Assembly (NCBI GenBank): GCA_002361365.1
Contig: DEST01000007.1
Location: forward strand, 1-5,396
DNA length: 5,396 nucleotides
Source of the DNA: Alphaproteobacteria bacterium UBA3307
Lineage (GTDB): Bacteria; Pseudomonadota; Alphaproteobacteria; RF32; CAG-239
Direction of reading: 5' to 3'
Position 1 is the first letter of the stretch; each line of letters begins with the position of its first letter. Under the pieces are notes generated by a model. The model was not told the DNA's origin. It saw nothing but the letters and a program-made list of their open reading frames with translations, and did not search any database. The position numbers were made by a program, and so were the translations under genes. This document shows, one piece after another, positions 5,072 through 5,396 of the stretch.

Positions 5072-5396
5072 GGCAAAAATCCTAACCATTTTTCCGGAAA
5101 TTTTTCCGGGATTTCTCGGGACATCTTTGACCGGTAAAGCCCTAACGGAAGGTATATGGCAACTCGAAACAATAAATATTCGCGATTATGCATTTGATAA
5201 ACACGGGTCGGTTGATGATACTCCGTGCGGCGGCGGTGCCGGTATGATAATGCGTCCCGATGTCTTGGGTGCTGCTATTGAACATAATTATAAAGATGGC
5301 AAAATCATTTATATGAGTCCGAAAGGAAAGCCGTTGACACAAGCAAAAGTGCATAAATTGAGTCAAGAAACAAATCTGACGATTATCTGTGGTCGA
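5061..5396 (+). CDS. trmD: tRNA (guanine-37-N1)-methyltransferase TrmD, N-terminal part (cut by right edge)
   Basis: TrmD uses S-adenosylmethionine to methylate G37 next to the anticodon, which prevents +1 frameshifting. The first 112 residues are present and the frame runs off the window. Recognisable motifs are ILTIFPEIFPGFLGTSLTGK (7-26), NIRDYAFDKHGSVDDTP (39-55), the glycine loop GGGAGMIMRPDVL (57-69), and YMSPKGKPL (84-92), which contributes to the deep trefoil knot that holds the cofactor. It ends at IICGR, just before the expected YEGID-type motif. The GGG loop is preceded by Cys where E. coli has Tyr. Start ATG 5061 lies inside rimM, with GAGGA (5051-5055) as ribosome binding site, so the two are probably translationally coupled. 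rplS often follows in this operon, but it would be outside the window. Confidence 0.96.
   Translation, partial: MVFKAKILTIFPEIFPGFLGTSLTGKALTEGIWQLETINIRDYAFDKHGSVDDTPCGGGAGMIMRPDVLGAAIEHNYKDGKIIYMSPKGKPLTQAKVHKLSQETNLTIICGR

Noticed and set aside
5142..5366. Minus-strand frame of 74 codons inside trmD
   Set aside because: It is antisense to clearly conserved TrmD sequence and shows no family similarity.

Overview
The window is chromosomal housekeeping DNA from an AT-rich proteobacterium, most likely an alphaproteobacterium. The RNA polymerase beta' fragment carries the proteobacterial SI3 insertion in its trigger loop, and its wording (for example FEARRPKDPAI and EYGKDYKAKQRI) is alpha-like. 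The gene order ffh-rpsP-rimM-trmD and the Ala/Lys/Glu-rich tail on ribosomal protein S16 fit the same group. The high A+T content suggests an uncultured or host-associated lineage, but genus or family cannot be read from the sequence.

Layout. (1) Positions 1-1640 hold the 3' third of rpoC, cut by the left edge; it ends in a strong, nearly perfect bidirectional intrinsic terminator at 1704-1747. (2) Positions 1748-2140 are a non-genic, repeat-rich stretch. It holds a weak and possibly decayed reading frame, plus two hairpins with U-tracts that read as terminators for the minus strand. (3) A minus-strand tRNA-Ser(GCU) gene with encoded CCA lies at 2141-2229, with its own promoter at 2241-2268. 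Just upstream of that promoter is a small cluster of TTTTTACGA repeats. (4) Positions 2322-2533 are very AT-rich DNA between divergent promoters with no gene visible. (5) A consensus-like promoter at 2534-2562 starts a leader of about 110 nt with strong secondary structure. It leads into the plus-strand operon ffh (2682-4064), rpsP (4090-4479), rimM (4535-5071) and trmD (from 5061, cut by the right edge).

The operon joins co-translational protein targeting (Ffh, the SRP GTPase) with ribosome building (S16 and its maturation factor RimM) and tRNA modification (TrmD, m1G37). Spacing is tight: 25 bp, 55 bp and an 11-bp overlap, with no terminator between genes, so the genes are probably co-transcribed and rimM-trmD translationally coupled. 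rpoC and tRNA-Ser are convergent; tRNA-Ser and ffh are divergent.

The coding content is conventional and I see no new defence, mobile or biosynthetic system. The points that deserve a second look are the structured leader in front of ffh, a charged insertion of roughly 60 residues inside the SI3 region of RpoC, the repeat cluster by the tRNA promoter, and the eroded-looking frame between rpoC and the tRNA gene.
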